Source of the DNA: Dictyophora rubrovolvata
Taxonomy: Eukaryota > Basidiomycota > Agaricomycetes > Phallales > Phallaceae
NCBI GenBank assembly: GCA_029959195.1
Contig: CP114123.1
Coordinates: forward strand, 2,108,001-2,172,000
DNA length: 64,000 nt
Reading direction: 5' to 3'
Below the pieces are notes generated by a model, which worked only from the letters and a program-made list of their open reading frames with translations, made no database searches and was not told where the DNA came from. Numbering within the stretch: position 1 is the first letter of the stretch; the number at the start of each line of letters is the position of its first letter. The position numbers and the translations under genes are program-made. Positions 43,660 to 57,028 of this stretch are shown piece after piece.

Positions 43660-46600
43660 AATCCGTTATTGAGTCGCAACGCGAGATACTGTGGTGGTGA
43701 GAAGAGCCAGAAAGTTCTCGAGTCTGATTGAACTTGTTCAGCTAAAAGAAAAACCCGAATACCCAGAACCCAGTTGGGTTGTCAAAGTGAGCTGAGCTAG
43801 AGCGTACTTGAGCTGAAAGGTATTATACGCCTTATTTAAAGAAGAGCGGGAAAGACTTTTCGATCAAATTTGCCAAAAAGAATTACAATGCACCGCTTTT
43901 GCATTGCTGGTGACATGGACACGGTGACGCGATTGAGTCCTTCTCCTCTTTTAATATGTAAATGGAAATAGTTGCCGAGGACGCGGACGTCTGGTGACGA
44001 GCCAGACAACCACGGAAGACGGAAGACAGCATAGATTAGGATTCCAAATTCCCAGATGGGCCATACCGTTAAATGAAGTTTAATAGAACATATTAGATAG
44101 TCTCCTTAATGAATCTATGTTAATAAAATTCCAATGGGAGATATATCGTCCCGCCGAGGGCATCGACTAGTGAAATGAATGTTTATGAGGAGCGGAGGAA
44201 CATCAGCGGAATACTCCTATTGATTTATATTGTCATGTATCTTCGGACCCAATTCAAGGCAGTCCTGGCCTTGCTTATTCAAGGACATCCCATCCAAACC
44301 GAATTGAGCTGATGCTCTAACGAGCCCCGCCATTAATCGTGGCGCCGGTCATGATGTAACAAGATAAATATAGATCAAAGGCTGAATATATAAATCGTAG
44401 AGGTAAGAATGCGAACACCGTTAGCACATGAACATACTAACATATCATATACAAACCTTAAAATCCGTGAGAATAATTGAGACAAGCTTCCGCCCCGATC
44501 GATGCTCTGAATCGTTCTTCAACTCATATTTTATTCATATTCCGAGGATTCTGTAATTCTGTGACCGTCAATGCATATGGCAGCAGAATTGATCCCGTTC
44601 TCATGCATTCAAATGTCAATTTGGGCAAGGTTAACCGATGCCATGCCATTGAATATACACCACTTTTAGAAGCGTCTGTATTAGACAACTATACACTTGA
44701 ATAGAACCCATGATGCGGAGTGTGGAAAGTGCAGGTACGACCTTGGTGGACGGGGATCTGAGAGATTTATGAGTTATTATGGTCATTTGGTAAAGTTGTG
44801 GATCAAGACGTTTGGATCTCCCGAAGTACATCTTCAACCTCGCCATTTACCGGAGACTTTGCATCTGACGAGAAGAGTCCAGACAAGTCAATCCATATTC
44901 CCATTGAAAGTGAAAATATCTGGAAGTTAGGCTGAGATCTCCTCGGATCTAATGATATATCCTCAATTAACTAAAACCTACTAAATCACGTGCGCTATGA
45001 ACGACTAAACCGCAATGAGAAGAAAGAAATACCCCTGATCCGAATCAGAGCTCACGAAAGTTTTCCCCCTTCTTTGGGACCAAGTTTCTTTTCAATTCTT
45101 GTAAAATGACCTTAAGAAACCCCGCTTAGGATCAAATATACATGCTAAGCGCCGGGTTAAAATGGACCAAGGGTAAACTGTTTACTCAGCCAGACAACTG
45201 GAAAGCAGCGTCGACCCATATGGCTATAGGAAGATGATCGATGAAGGCGGTGCTTGCATTTCAACGATCTGCTGGAGACAGAAGCAAATTAGAACAAGGG
45301 TGTTCGGCGCTGCGTCGCATCCCAATCACTTCCGGTTAGTTTCCCTCAGGATAATCGAAAGTTCCTATCGACACCTCTAGACCTACGTGTTGATGGCCAA
45401 TGAGTCTCTCTCTTTTGGAAACTGCGGGTTACGCCAGATCAGTCAATAGTCAGCGCTGGTCAGCAGAGATAAGATGTCATTGGCGCAGGTATTGACATCG
45501 ACTTCTACCTCCGTCCGGATTCTGGTTGTCGAGATGATCGACACGACCTAGTGTTGGGCTTTCAATCGAGCTTGCAGTGAGCGGCTTGAGGCAGGTGATC
45601 AACAGGTTAGTACTTGCCTTGCCTGGTTCCAAGGAATGGCTGTGAATGGTGCTCTTCTAATAACAACTTCTTCTTTTGAATAAAAACACGTGGAACAGCG
45701 AGACCGATTATCGTATCCAATATGGCACTCGAGGCGCATCGATATCCCCAGAGAGAAAGGCAAAGCGACCGGGTAGAAATAGAAGACCAAAGTTGAAATG
45801 TAGAAATATATACAAGCCACAACACCTTCGTGGTGGTTGAATACTAAGTACATAGTAATGTCCTTTTTACACTGATCCTACGAGGTGCGGAGTGCAAATT
45901 TTTGTGTCCGCTCCTCGACGGAGTAAAATAGCCCTCAGCAGGACGACGACGTCTAAAACGTTTAACGGGCTTCAACGGAATTTACGTGTCTCCCTCTATC
46001 TCGATCAACCTATGGGAAATTGTAACTCCAAAGATGTGCTTTCGTCCTGGAAAGAATGAGAAGCAAGCGGAACAGTATTCCGTGGCATCAAATCTGTTGT
46101 TAGTCTGGCTTTTTGCTGCGGCGTGCGGCGACCGCCGTCGTATGATGGTTTCCGCTTCTTCGTAAGCACAAGGGTCTTCCTGGTTGCTTTCTCCATTCCT
46201 TCCCGGGTCCGTTTCGGGTGGCAGCCAGCACCTTTACATGCATTCGGCAATGTGCTCTTTAAACTTCCTTCCTGCTTCGGAGGCTGACTCGCACGTCTGG
46301 TCCTTTCTGATTGGCTGACATCAAAGAAGATACATCCATACTATGTACTTACTTAAGAACGGCTGGTACTGGACATGCCCTCGCCGAGCTGCAGTGAGTT
46401 TGATGATCGCACCTTTTAGTGATCTACCTCCATATATGATATTTGTTTTTCGTAGATCACTATCAGCAGCTCCAATGAAAGGCCATGCCCAAGAACCGTG
46501 GCGGATAAATCAAATCCGTTTTTTCAAATCTTTGATCTTGCCGTTAGGCAGCAACCCAAATGACCTATTCGATCATACGCACGAAAACAATAGGAAAAAA

Positions 46601-47070
46601 AACAAAGATGAAGTGACCAGCAGAGGTTGCACTAAATAAGCACAGCGCTCTGATTTCGGGATGCTTTTTGGCACAGGAATAAGATTATGTCCGTAGGGCA
46701 GCGCCGCGATTGCACGGTCCTGGCCAAACGCCGAGACCCTCCCTGCAGTTCGGCACGCGAGTATATACCGTAATTCGCAGACAACTATGCGGTGACCTTG
46801 TATCCAATCCCCAGATTTCACAGCACACCAATCAGCACGGCCCCGAATCACACGCTGATATTTTTGCTCGCTTAAATACACCAGCACCTGTTCTTGTACT
46901 GTAATATAAAACAGAGCTTCCTCCCTTCCTATTCAGAACTGTAGCTTGTCGACTCCGTCTCACCACACACACTTCTCATTTCGCGAACCTCTTGCATAGC
47001 AACAATACTACGATGTTCTCCGTCAACCCCATACTTCTTACAATATTATCTGCAGTGGTATTTATAATTA
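43660..47070. other. Intergenic, 3.4 kb
   Basis: Several short ORFs occur (for example 44477-44930, 45599-45853, 46005-46250), but none has a recognisable motif or a consistent exon pattern. A TATAAA-like box lies at about 46903-46910, upstream of the P450 gene, and an ATG at 47013 does not connect in phase to it. Confidence 0.35.
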
Positions 47071-49450
47071 ATGTTTTCTTCATTCAGAATACTCACCACC
47101 AACTTAAAGGCCTGTCATTGGTTCTTCAAAACATTCGAGCCTAGGAATCGGTCCTTATTCAATGCTATTATCACTTTTATTATTATTCCTCCGTCTGTTT
47201 TCGCATTCGTCTTCCGCAACTTCTACGGTCACCTATCTGCAGCAATGCTCTTATCGCATACCCTTTATATCACCACACTATTCACTTCTATCATCCTCTA
47301 CCGTCTCTCGCCTTTCCACCCTTTGGCTGAAGTGCCCGGTCCGACAATTGGGAAAATATCCAAGCTCTGGAGCTTGTATATCGCTTGCACAAATCAACAG
47401 CTCAGCTATATCCAAAAGCTACACGCCCAGTACGGTCCGGTTGTTCGCACAGGTCAGTTGCTATCCAATCATTCCGCGATTCTTGAAAAAATAAATCTCA
47501 ATTCCATCAATCATTTTCCAAGGTCCGAACCATCTTCACATTGTCGATGCATCAGCTGTGCCTACAGTACTCGGAGCAAAATATTTCGAAAAAGCAGAAC
47601 GTAAATATATTCCTAGTCAAGCAGTCCTATTCCGCGCTCATCCTGAAACTTTTTGTTAGGTTATCAAGTCGTCGTACCCATCGGTGGATTCGGGGCTATA
47701 GGTACAATGGTCAATTTCCACGACCACCAGACGAGGCGAAAACTCTGGGATCGAGCTATGAACTCAGAAGCTATGCAGGGCTACCGTGATATCTTATCAA
47801 AACGTATCAATCAATTCGTTGCTCTCCTGGAGAAACATAGCGGCCAAACTATTGATCTGTCACTGTATACTTCTCTTCTAGCGTACGTTCTGATTTCGAA
47901 ATTCATTTTCTCGTCTCTAAATTCTAAAATCTTTTTTTTGTTCAGATTTGACGTCATGGGAGACCTAGCGTGAGTATCGAACATGGTCGGGCTTAAAAAA
48001 AAAATAACCTATACTACCAGGTTTAACAGCCGATTTGAAATGATGCAAGCGACAGTGGACCGTAATAACCACATTTCCACAACACGTGGTTCTGCTTAGT
48101 ACGTGAGCCGGTCTATCAAAGAAAGCAACAGATTTTTGATTCCGAAATTTCCACCTACCATCTTTATTTTCATATCTATATTTACAGTTTCTTCGAATGC
48201 TCAGGAAAGATACCATGGGTTCGACCGCTGGTGCCTTACTTCATGAGATTCAACAGCCGCGCTCGGGCTTTCCATCAACTGGCAATTGAGTGCATCACGA
48301 AGCGCATAAGCGAAGGTTCTCAGAACAAGGATTTATTCTATCACCTGGTATGTGCAAATAAGAATTTATTTTTTTTCCTTTTTCACATACGCAAAACAAC
48401 GTACTAAAGATGAAAACTTTCTATTTAGTTTGAAGAAGAAAATGGAAAGGCATGGTCGTTCCCTATGGCTCTTGCCGAATCCCGAGGTACCATTCTGGCA
48501 GGTAAGTTCGGCTCTCAATTCCGTCTCCCTTCGTACAAATGGCCAAATCAAACTAACGTTTTACGGAAATATTTGGTAATGACAGGCTCAGATACAACAG
48601 GAACAGCCATTACGAGCACCTTATTCCACTTAATGACAAACCCGTCAATCATGGCGAAGCTCCGCCACGAAATTGACATGCACTATAATGAAATTGGAGA
48701 CATGTTCAATTCTGAGCTTTTGTCGAAGCTACCTTATTTGAATGCGGTCATGTGAGTTTTTTGCTAGCCTGAGGGTCCTATTTGGAATTTACCTGTTGGC
48801 TGACTTTTTTTTAAAGTAACGAAGGCCTACGATTGGCTCCTGCATTGCCTAGCGGCACGCAACGATACCTCCCACATGGAAAAGGACCTGTAGTTTTAGC
48901 TGATACGTATGTCCAGCGCGCGCCTTCTAAAATGAATTCTGAAATTCATATGCACTCCTTTTATAGCACTATTCCCGAAGGAACAACAGTTCAAATACCC
49001 ACATTTGTTTGTGAGTCATTGTTCATTTCCCTTAAATCTTGATAGTATATAGATTTATACTCCTTTTTCTTTTAGTACATAGAGACCCGCGATATTTCTC
49101 ACCACAACCAAATTCTTTTATCCCCGAACGCTGGCTAGACGAAAACCTACATCCCGAGCGCATGGCTTATATACCATTCAGTACCGGTTCGTAAACCGAT
49201 TTGAATATCGATAAACTCAACTGACTCTATTCCCCCCCCCTTTTTTTTTCATATAGGCCCGACAAGTTGCGTCGGCAAAAACTTCGCCATGGCAGAACTA
49301 CGAGTGCTTCTCTGCATATTAATACACACCTTCAAATTTGAATTGGCGCCAGCTTTCGATCCTAAAGGATGGGAACAAACTTGGGAAGATAGTTTTGTTC
49401 TCACCAAAGGAGAGCTACCCGTCCGTGTTTCGATACGATCATCTGTATAA
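47071..49450 (+). CDS. Cytochrome P450 monooxygenase
   Basis: About ten exons with short introns. Motifs in order: hydrophobic N-terminal anchors ([28 protein letters not shown]), a proline hinge [21 protein letters not shown]-helix [13 protein letters not shown]-helix NEGLRL (ExxR), [13 protein letters not shown], the heme-binding [11 protein letters not shown] and an ending PVRVSIRSS. The enzyme would insert oxygen into a lipophilic substrate at the ER membrane with a P450 reductase. The heme Cys and the ExxR are present, so it is probably functional. The start is uncertain: 47071 gives the longest frame, and the Met at 47245 is an alternative. Its neighbours are a quinone-oxidoreductase-like gene and transporters. 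Confidence 0.88.
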
Positions 49451-49936
49451 CCGCCTGTTGTTTTCTATCATTCATGTAACATTCCGTCCGCGCAATATTG
49501 TTTCTTCTGTTTTCCCCACTCGCTGTTTTAACAAACGTTCAATGTCTGTTTATCTGTTTACCATTGTTTTGTTTTTTTTTTTAATTGTGGACATTTTGGT
49601 CTTGGTGCTTAGAGACTGAGTTTTCGTTCATCTTTTCTTTAGCATTGTATCGCATCATCACTGTACATACTCAAAGAGAATGCATAAGTAGCACAATAAA
49701 CCGCTCTTCGATAGAGAGATTACTTAGAGTTGTTGCAAAAAGCCCTTGGATTTTTGGTTTGAGCGCCTAGGCTAAATATAGCCGTGATGTCACGACATGG
49801 TGACGCAATCGATTTCTAATACAATCACAAACGGTCAGCATGGGTACACAAGCCGAGCTACATACGATAGGAACATCTAAATACAGGTTTTTCCCAAGGT
49901 CTTTCTTCCACAGTAAACAGTACTTTGACCTCCAGA
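49451..49936. other. Intergenic, P450 3' region and next promoter
   Basis: No supported gene. It contains a T-rich tract (about 49567-49582) and short ORFs without recognisable motifs. Confidence 0.35.
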
Positions 49937-51372
49937 ATGTCAGTTATGCGAGCAATCCTTGTTAAAGGCGAAGGACGTATTGAAGATCTTTATATTGGCG
50001 AAACGGAAAAGCCGATACCGAAGGATGATGAAGTCCTCGTTAAAGTCAGCAAATCTACCTCAACAGTCCTAATTCAGATTGTGTTGAGATTGATATGAGA
50101 TTTTGGTTCTAGGTTAAAGCGTTTGGATTGAACCGAATGGATATCATGCAACGCCGAGGTGGATACAAAGTCCCCGCAGGAGCTAGCTCTATCTTGGGTG
50201 TCGAGTTTTCCGGAACCGTCGCTGAAGTTGGGAAAACGGCTACGCAGTGGAAAGAAGGAGAAGAAGTGTTAGGTATTGTTGGAGGAGTATGTGATATGAT
50301 AATCGCTTTTGAACCCATGCTCGACGATAACCATGGTGTTTATTTATTAGGGGGCATATGCGGAATACGTCGTCGCGCCCTCTACTCACGTCTGGCGAAA
50401 ACCGAGTAATCTTTCATGGGTTGATGCTGCCGCCATTCCCGAAAATTGGCTTACCGGTATGGATTTCCGTATGCAAAACACTCAAGAATATAAACCCGCC
50501 CTTTAGCTTTTCAGGCTCTAACTATCCCGGGACTCAAAGCGGGAGAGGATGTTCTCGTTCATACAGGTGGAGTCATCGCAATTAATTGCACCTTTAAACA
50601 ACTAACTCAGCTTCATACTATAGGTGCAAGCGGTGTAGGCCTCGCAGCCAACCAATTATCTCGATTCTGGAAAGCGTACGTCCAATGTGTCCGTCATTTA
50701 TGTCCAAATGCTTTATACACTAACTTTCTCTTGACAATTCGCAGGAATAAAGTCATAACCACAGCCTCAACGAGCGAAAAATTGAATTGGCTCATCAGTC
50801 TTCCAAGTGGGCCAACACACACTATCAACTACAAAACTCAGGATTTCGCCGAGGAAGTGAAGAAAATCACGAATGGAAGAGGTGTGGATGTTATTGTTGA
50901 TTTTCCTGGTCAGAGTCACTTTGTGAAGAACCTTGATTCTTTGGCTGTTGATGGACGGATGACGATGTTGGCACTCTTGAGTGGTAAAAAGAACTTTCGC
51001 GTTGAACCAGGGTTTCGAATGTTGATCAGGTTTTGTTTGTCAGGCAACGAAGTATCGAAGCTGAATCTCACTCCGATTCTATATAAACGATTACGCATTC
51101 AAGGCAGCACATTACGTTCTCGTTCTAAAGAATATCAAGCGGATCTAATACAACGGTTCACATCTACAGTTGGGGCTGATATTACAGGAGAAAAGGGTGA
51201 AGGGCCCCTTAGAACGTACATTCATGCTGTACGTACCCATTTCGTCATGAAATTTCCACGACGTTTGAACTTGTTTTTTTATCAGGTGTATACTTTTGAT
51301 CGGATTCAAGATGCTCATAGAGAGATGGAGTCAAACGCCACCGCTGGGAAACTTATCGTGACTATTCCTTGA
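49937..51372 (+). CDS. Quinone-oxidoreductase / zinc-independent alcohol dehydrogenase-like enzyme
   Basis: The start MSVMRAILVKGEGRIEDL is followed by exons with VKAFGLNRMDIMQRRGGY, ILGVEFSGTVAEVG, AAAIPENWLT, GLKAGEDVLVHTG, the Rossmann loop GASGVGLAANQLSRF, INYKTQDFAEEVKK, RGVDVIVDFPG, LRIQGSTLRSRS and a final ATAGKLIVTIP. This is the medium-chain dehydrogenase fold of the PIG3/QOR group, which uses NADPH to reduce quinones and enals and lacks zinc. An alternative splice choice exists in the exon near 50280-50400, where the frame must be kept by a short intron. It lies 0.5 kb after the P450 on the same strand. Confidence 0.82.
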
Positions 51373-52360
51373 AGATGTGTAAATATTGTGTAATTATAGT
51401 TGAACCTCGGAAGAAATAGGGGCGTGTTTCGAGTGGAAATTAATCATCAGAAGTGAATCCGCCAAGATTATGACAGTGGATTGTCTTGTCTGTAGCAATT
51501 CATAAATAATACCAATAAGAATAACACACTGGTGCCAATTACAACTTCGAGAAGATCGGCGATACAAACACAGTTACATTTTCACTGGTTATTTACACCA
51601 TATCCATATACCACAGCTCTTTTGATCCGAATGTCAAGGAGTAAAGAGAGGACGAGTAGAGAGCAATAAATATTGAGAAGGAAAAACAAGACTGGAATAG
51701 TTAGGTACACAACCGTCAAGGTAACTTAATATATGTTATTCCTGAAATCAGTTTGATGCCTAATCATGCTTCATCTCATGACACGTACATTTGGCACTAT
51801 CTGCATCCAGAATAGTATGGGCGCAAATGATTTGGACGAGTCTCGGGTGAACTTGCGCCAGCCCGGACGCAGGTGTTGCCGGTCTTTCGCTGAAGGCTTT
51901 TCTTGGCCCCTCCATTGTAAGTATACTGTCAGGATTCAAGAAATCAACCAAACCGTCGGTGCCTATGCTGCCCGAATACACAGCTGGTTGGCAGTGTATG
52001 TAATTGGGACGGGGGGAAAAGAAGAAAGATGTGGGAATTTCTCAGTGAGCGTGTACGGCGCGCGCCTCGTAGTGGTTGGTACAGCATCCGGGTAATTCGG
52101 AAGAACGTTTCAGTTAATACTAGGCTGGATCGTCTTATGAATAATGAAACAAATGGCGCCAAAAGTTTTGGAATTACAGATAGAAGAGGACGTCCGCAGC
52201 TCCGTCTTTCGGGCCGAGGACAAAAATGTGCAAACCGATATATATAATAAAACAAAGTGTTTATCCATAAAAAACATACGAAAAGCGATGCAGCGGTCCA
52301 TTCGGGACATATACATATGAGCAGTTATTAATGATGAAGTTATATATACTAGCAAAAAAG
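51373..52360. other. Intergenic
   Basis: Overlapping short ORFs on both strands (51760-52255) have no recognisable motif. I cannot support a gene. Confidence 0.3.
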
Positions 52361-52741
52361 TCAGAACCTCTGAGTAGCTTGAAGTAATTGTGAGTATGAT
52401 AGATTTACCAGTGCAGGCTCAGTTTGAGTGTTACGAATAATTACTCTCGATGACCTTCCCAGAATCCTGCAAAAGCATATGGGAAGGAGAACGAAGATAA
52501 GGCAAACCGAGATGGAGACGATCAGGAGTAGGACAGTCAATAAACCTAGAGGAACCTTTAATCTATACAACCTTTGGGGAGTTTCTTCTATGGACGTACC
52601 TTTGATAACAGATAAATCCAACACTGTCCAAGTGCAAAGAAACCTTATGAATCCGGGTAATGAAGAGTCGTCACATGAACCGGGATTTGAAGATGCGCGG
52701 AGAATTGTGGAAGTGATGACAGCCTGAGTATCCATTGCCAC
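52361..52741 (-). CDS. Hypothetical single-pass membrane protein
   Basis: ORF of 126 residues starting MAMDTQAVITSTILR. It has one strongly hydrophobic segment (about residues 65-95: LGLLTVLLLIVSISVCLIFV) followed by Cys and basic residues. There is no signal-peptide-like start and no known domain. It could be a small tail-side membrane protein or a chance ORF. It lies between convergently placed enzyme genes. Confidence 0.35.
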   Translation of the reverse strand: MAMDTQAVITSTILRASSNPGSCDDSSLPGFIRFLCTWTVLDLSVIKGTSIEETPQRLYRLKVPLGLLTVLLLIVSISVCLIFVLLPICFCRILGRSSRVIIRNTQTEPALVNLSYSQLLQATQRF

Positions 52742-53244
52742 TTTCTCGATATGATAAGAGAAGAGAGGGAAAAACTAGTTCGGCGAAGCTGTGCGGTTTG
52801 GTTTATGGAACTTTCTTTAATATTGACAGGAGCAGCGACTGCGATCGTCCACAGTCAATCCACAGTTCAAGACTGGAGTCTACGTAAGCGATTTCCTAAC
52901 TCGACTAATGGGATTAACGTGTGAATTCGTCGACAAATGAACGTCTTTTCGGAAACCAATGAGATAAAAGGGAATGGACCAATAAAAACGAGGCGGGAGC
53001 AATTTAGGAGCAACCGGGTGGCCGGAGGCCTCAAGCTGCCGATGGCCCATCTGACTTGCTCAGCAATTTACTTGTCTATGGGTCGAGGACCAGTCACAGT
53101 ATTGATTTATTTATTTATATACTTTCAGATGAGACTATATTACAACTTCATTTAATTAGAGTCTGACTTGATCATACCGTTAGGAATTCAAACGAGATTA
53201 ACACAGTGCAACCCGAGTCTAGTCCTATTTCATTTCCTACGAGT
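52742..53244. other. Intergenic
   Basis: No supported gene is seen. Confidence 0.35.
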
Positions 53245-54790
53245 TTACCAGCTTTCCATCACATATGGTCGGGCTATCTGCATCAACCTCGCTCGTGGTT
53301 GCGATGGTTGTGGCTCGGTAATGTCCTGCCCCATTGCAATCTGAGCTTTGAGCTCTTTGACTTGAGCTCTCATCAAATTTTCGATATGGATCTCTTTCTT
53401 AGCCGCCTTGTCATGAGCCATTCGCAATAAGAAAGACACAAACCTTCAGTAAATTTGACAATGTCATCTCGTGTTATCAAAAGAAAGGAGTACGTACAGT
53501 TCCTTCATAAATGCAAAGGAAAACCCTTCTGTGTCTTGGGCAATTTCTTCCATGAGTGGATCTGAGAATTCAATACCGGACAAATTAGTAGCCTTTTTCG
53601 TCCACTTTTCAACATAAACCTTTCGAAGTTCTTTGGTGGGTAAACCGAAAGTGTACTTGACATCGAAACGGGAGGGTCTGTTCAGAATTGCACTATCGAT
53701 TTTTTCGGGGTGATTAGACGTTGCAATGGTGAGAATACCGTCGTTTTGTTCCTTGAAAAATCAATGATGCTTCTTTATTAGCTCGATTCAAAACTTACAA
53801 GACCATCCAACTCGTTGAGGAAGAAAGCCCGGAATTCCTGTTGGACCATAGAGTCAAGATCCTCAAGAACGAGAATACAGGGTGCTTCTTGTCTTGCGAA
53901 CTCAAAAATGGACCTAATGCCAGCCTCAGCACCCTATATCAAGATATTGATCAGATGTGTCAATTAAAATGAAATAAACATACGCTGTTTGTCTTAAACG
54001 ATTTAACATATAAAGCTGGAATACCTGCTTCCTTGAGCAGAACCTTGATCGACTCCGTTTTTCCATTTCCAGGAGGACCTTAATACCGTATTGTAAGAGT
54101 GTAATGGTAATCTAAAAATTCCAAATACGCACCCAGTAACAATAATCCTCGTTTCCATGTAATACCGAGAGAGTGATATATCTCTTTACTAGAAAAAAAG
54201 GACTCCGTGTCTCTCTTTAATCCGTCTATAAATGTTTGATCAAGGACCAAACTATCCCAATCAGAAGCTTGGATGGCTCGATAAAGCTCGCTATCTTTGA
54301 ACCAACATCCTCCAGAAAAGCACCATATTTCCTCTCGTATATCCAAGTTCCATCTATACGCTCTCGTGATGAGATCAATACCGAGCTTATCTTTTTCTTC
54401 TTTAGTTTCTCCTAGTGCAGGAAACACCAAAACACTCAGTGTCGCCTCTGAGCCTCGTGCGGTCGGCCATCTGAACTTGAATAACTGAAAGGCCGCGCCC
54501 ATCCACGCGAAATCAATAACGCCGATGTTGAGGTCGGGATTCAGCTCAGGAGTCAGTTTTCGCTGAAATTTATGGGTTGTAAGCCTTTCTGAGACGCGAC
54601 ACTCGACACCTTGCGACGTCAGGTATTGTACGAGTGGCAGTTGGGGGTCTCTGAGGAGAATGTGTTGATGATTTGGATATTGTTCCTTAAGCTGCAAAGC
54701 TATCATGTATCCAGGGAAGGGCGTTGGAGCAGAATGTTGCAAAGGAAGAAATTCATCGAGAATTTTGCTAACTTCGTTGGAAATTGGCAT
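53245..54790 (-). CDS. AAA+ ATPase, BCS1-like family
   Basis: The first exon (54790 to about 54130) encodes the N-terminal domain ([16 protein letters not shown] ... [12 protein letters not shown]). Later exons carry Walker [15 protein letters not shown], Walker [12 protein letters not shown], sensor 1 [11 protein letters not shown] and the arginine-finger region [10 protein letters not shown]. The C-terminal exon has a charged helix and ends YVMESW. Fungi have many BCS1-like AAA proteins; true Bcs1 inserts the Rieske protein at the mitochondrial inner membrane, but this copy has no obvious membrane helix or presequence and is more likely one of the expanded soluble paralogues. All ATPase motifs are present. 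Four or five introns of about 50-70 bp. Confidence 0.85.
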
Positions 54791-55156
54791 TTTTTCCGTC
54801 CGTGCTACGATCGTATGTTGTCCAGGTATTTATATTTTGTTCAGAGCATGTGTTATCATGTCCATCGATGACTGGATAACAGCTCTGAACACGTGCTGTT
54901 GTTATAAGAAGCAGCATTGTTGAGTCACTTCGACACCCGTAGTCTGATGCGGTGTCAAAGGTAGGTCCGCCGCGACCGCGGGCGGCGGATTTTGCACAAG
55001 ATTAGGTAATTACTCTCTTTACTTTTTTTTTTGCTACAATGACTAGCATTAAAGATTACACGTTCAATAAAAAACGAAAACAAGGTAAATCTAGAGGCAA
55101 TAAATATGTTCACCGGACCAATTCATTTGAGTACAGGTCCCAACACCGGACAAGCC
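54791..55156. other. Intergenic
   Basis: Region upstream of the AAA ATPase gene and 3' of the hydrolase gene; no supported feature. Confidence 0.35.
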
Positions 55157-56578
55157 TTAGAGCTTAGCCGACGCTGTTCTCTCGACCTGGAAGGTTTCTT
55201 GAAGTATTTTGAATATTATCTCCGAAACTTCGTCCGGTTTCTCTTGAACAAGCTATAAAGCCAACCTTAGTTGGTTCAGGAACAATACAAAGAAGCATTT
55301 CACTTGCCCAATGTCCGGTGCCGGGAACCTCATGTATGGACGCCATCTTCCTCCCTTCCGAAGGATCGCAAAGTTGTTCCTGAACTTCTTTTGGCCTGAA
55401 AGAGACAGTACATAATTGGATATTTTTGAATTGATAATATGGCTTAAGTCTCACCAGAAATCCTTGCGCTGTCCCCAGATGGCATGCACAGGGATTGAAG
55501 CACAGAACCTCGAAAGCTCATCCGCACAAAACAGATTTTCATCAATACAACGAAAAGCGGCGGCTTCTTGTCCCTTATACGTCAATGTCGTAACCCCTTT
55601 CTTATCCGGGTATTCGATTGTGGGCAAGTTTCGGAGGCTGTAATCCTATGAAGAAACTCAACACGTGTCCTTCCAACTGGCCTTTTGTTGACTTAACAGG
55701 AAAAATGACGTGCCTTTACAGCCTGCAGTGTTTCTGGGTGCCAATACTTTCTGGGGTTGTGGTTTTTCATCCACTCTATAGCTTCTTCCTTGCTGGGCCA
55801 TATGTCGTCCCGAGCCATGATTCTGGGATTCAGGCTTTTAGACAATCTCCGAAGGAAGAAATCGCTTTTCCGAGGTACTATTCCTATCTCCACACTGATG
55901 AGAATATCGTACGGGATCCGTTCACTGGCTGGAGCGGCCGTTATGCTATGGAGAAAAAGCAGGCATTTTCGTCTGTTCAATGACTCGTAAGATGGAACAA
56001 GACTGTTCTCACTAAGCACCTATCCCTGCAGAATGTGATATGGCAACGATTCTTGACGAACGGAAGTTGATCAGCCCAGAAGAAAACAATGCTCGCAGGC
56101 CCTTTCCATAGTAGCTGAGTTGCCCTGATTATTCTTCAGTCTCAAAAACTCATATCACGAATAAATAATCTACTTACAAATGTCGGAATAATGATCCCTC
56201 AACGTTTGTTCATTGAGAATGGCCCCTTGACCCTGATTCGGACTATTGATCGCCCAAATGGTTTCTATATGGATCGTACTTTGCTTGCGCGCTTGCAATC
56301 TATAAAGTCGTTGAACGACTGGAATCCATGTTTCAGTGCCTATCAAAAAACATCAAAGTTGTTGTTCATACGTAGACTCGACAAGAAACAAAGCAATAGG
56401 CCCCTTTACCTGCACCAATTCCCGTAGTCAATATCAGCGTCAAATTCTCGGCGTTCCGATGTTTCGCATTTCCGTGAATTGTATACGACTCAGCCACGAC
56501 TTTTAAGGGCGGTTTCTTTGCCAGAGGTTTGTACTCGAGTACGTGCGTTTTGATAATAAGATCAGAGAAAGAGGCCAT
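55157..56578 (-). CDS. Alpha/beta hydrolase
   Basis: Exon 1 starts MASFSDLIIKTHVLEYKP and reaches LTLILTTGIGAG, an oxyanion-strand motif, then ETWIPVVQRLYRL. The nucleophile elbow reads IVAISHSAG (Ser-x-Ser-x-Gly instead of Gly-x-Ser-x-Gly). A cap region follows (about 55700-56000), then CASIPVHAIWGQRKDF with the acid strand, and a final His in VPGTGHW. The last intron appears to use a GC donor (CATTGG|GCAAGT ... TTATAG|CTT), after which LVQEKPDEVSEIIFKILQ closes the protein at 55157. The enzyme would hydrolyse an ester, lactone or similar; the substrate is unknown. Confidence 0.78.
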
Positions 56579-57028
56579 GGTGCGGTGCAAGTTTCTAGTA
56601 GTAGTGGTAAGATATCTAACATTAAAATAGTAGGGTGTTAATTTGAAAGCCTTAGGCCGGGATCATTTTCATGTTTTTGCATGTGAAGATTTGAAGGCTG
56701 GTTTCGGGGTCAATCGGCTGCTCGGAAAGGAACCGGATCGTCAAACTTTGAATAGATAAAGCCAAACCGTGTCACGACTCGGATGTCTAGCGTATAATTG
56801 GGTAAAGAGCCGTGGTTCAATGCGGATACAGTACCTTATATAGCACTCCTTTGATTTCGGCAAATTGAGCTGCCCCTCTTGGCTGGCCAATTATAAATTG
56901 ACGCGTATAAGATGGAGAGCTAATTGATGTTTGCTTTTGATCATCATCAACAGCGACTTATATTAGGCACCGTAAAGTAGGCTTGGATGCGTATGTACGT
57001 GGTCAGGGGAATGACAACACGAGTACAT
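56579..57028. other. Intergenic
   Basis: No supported gene is seen between the hydrolase start and the membrane protein 3' end. Confidence 0.35.

Noticed and set aside
44477-46250. Small ORFs in the 3.4-kb gap before the P450
   Set aside because: No recognisable domain, no splice pattern and overlapping frames on both strands.
47013-47070. ATG at 47013 as the P450 start
   Set aside because: It has a good position behind a TATA-like box, but no GT-AG intron of the right phase joins it to the P450 frame.
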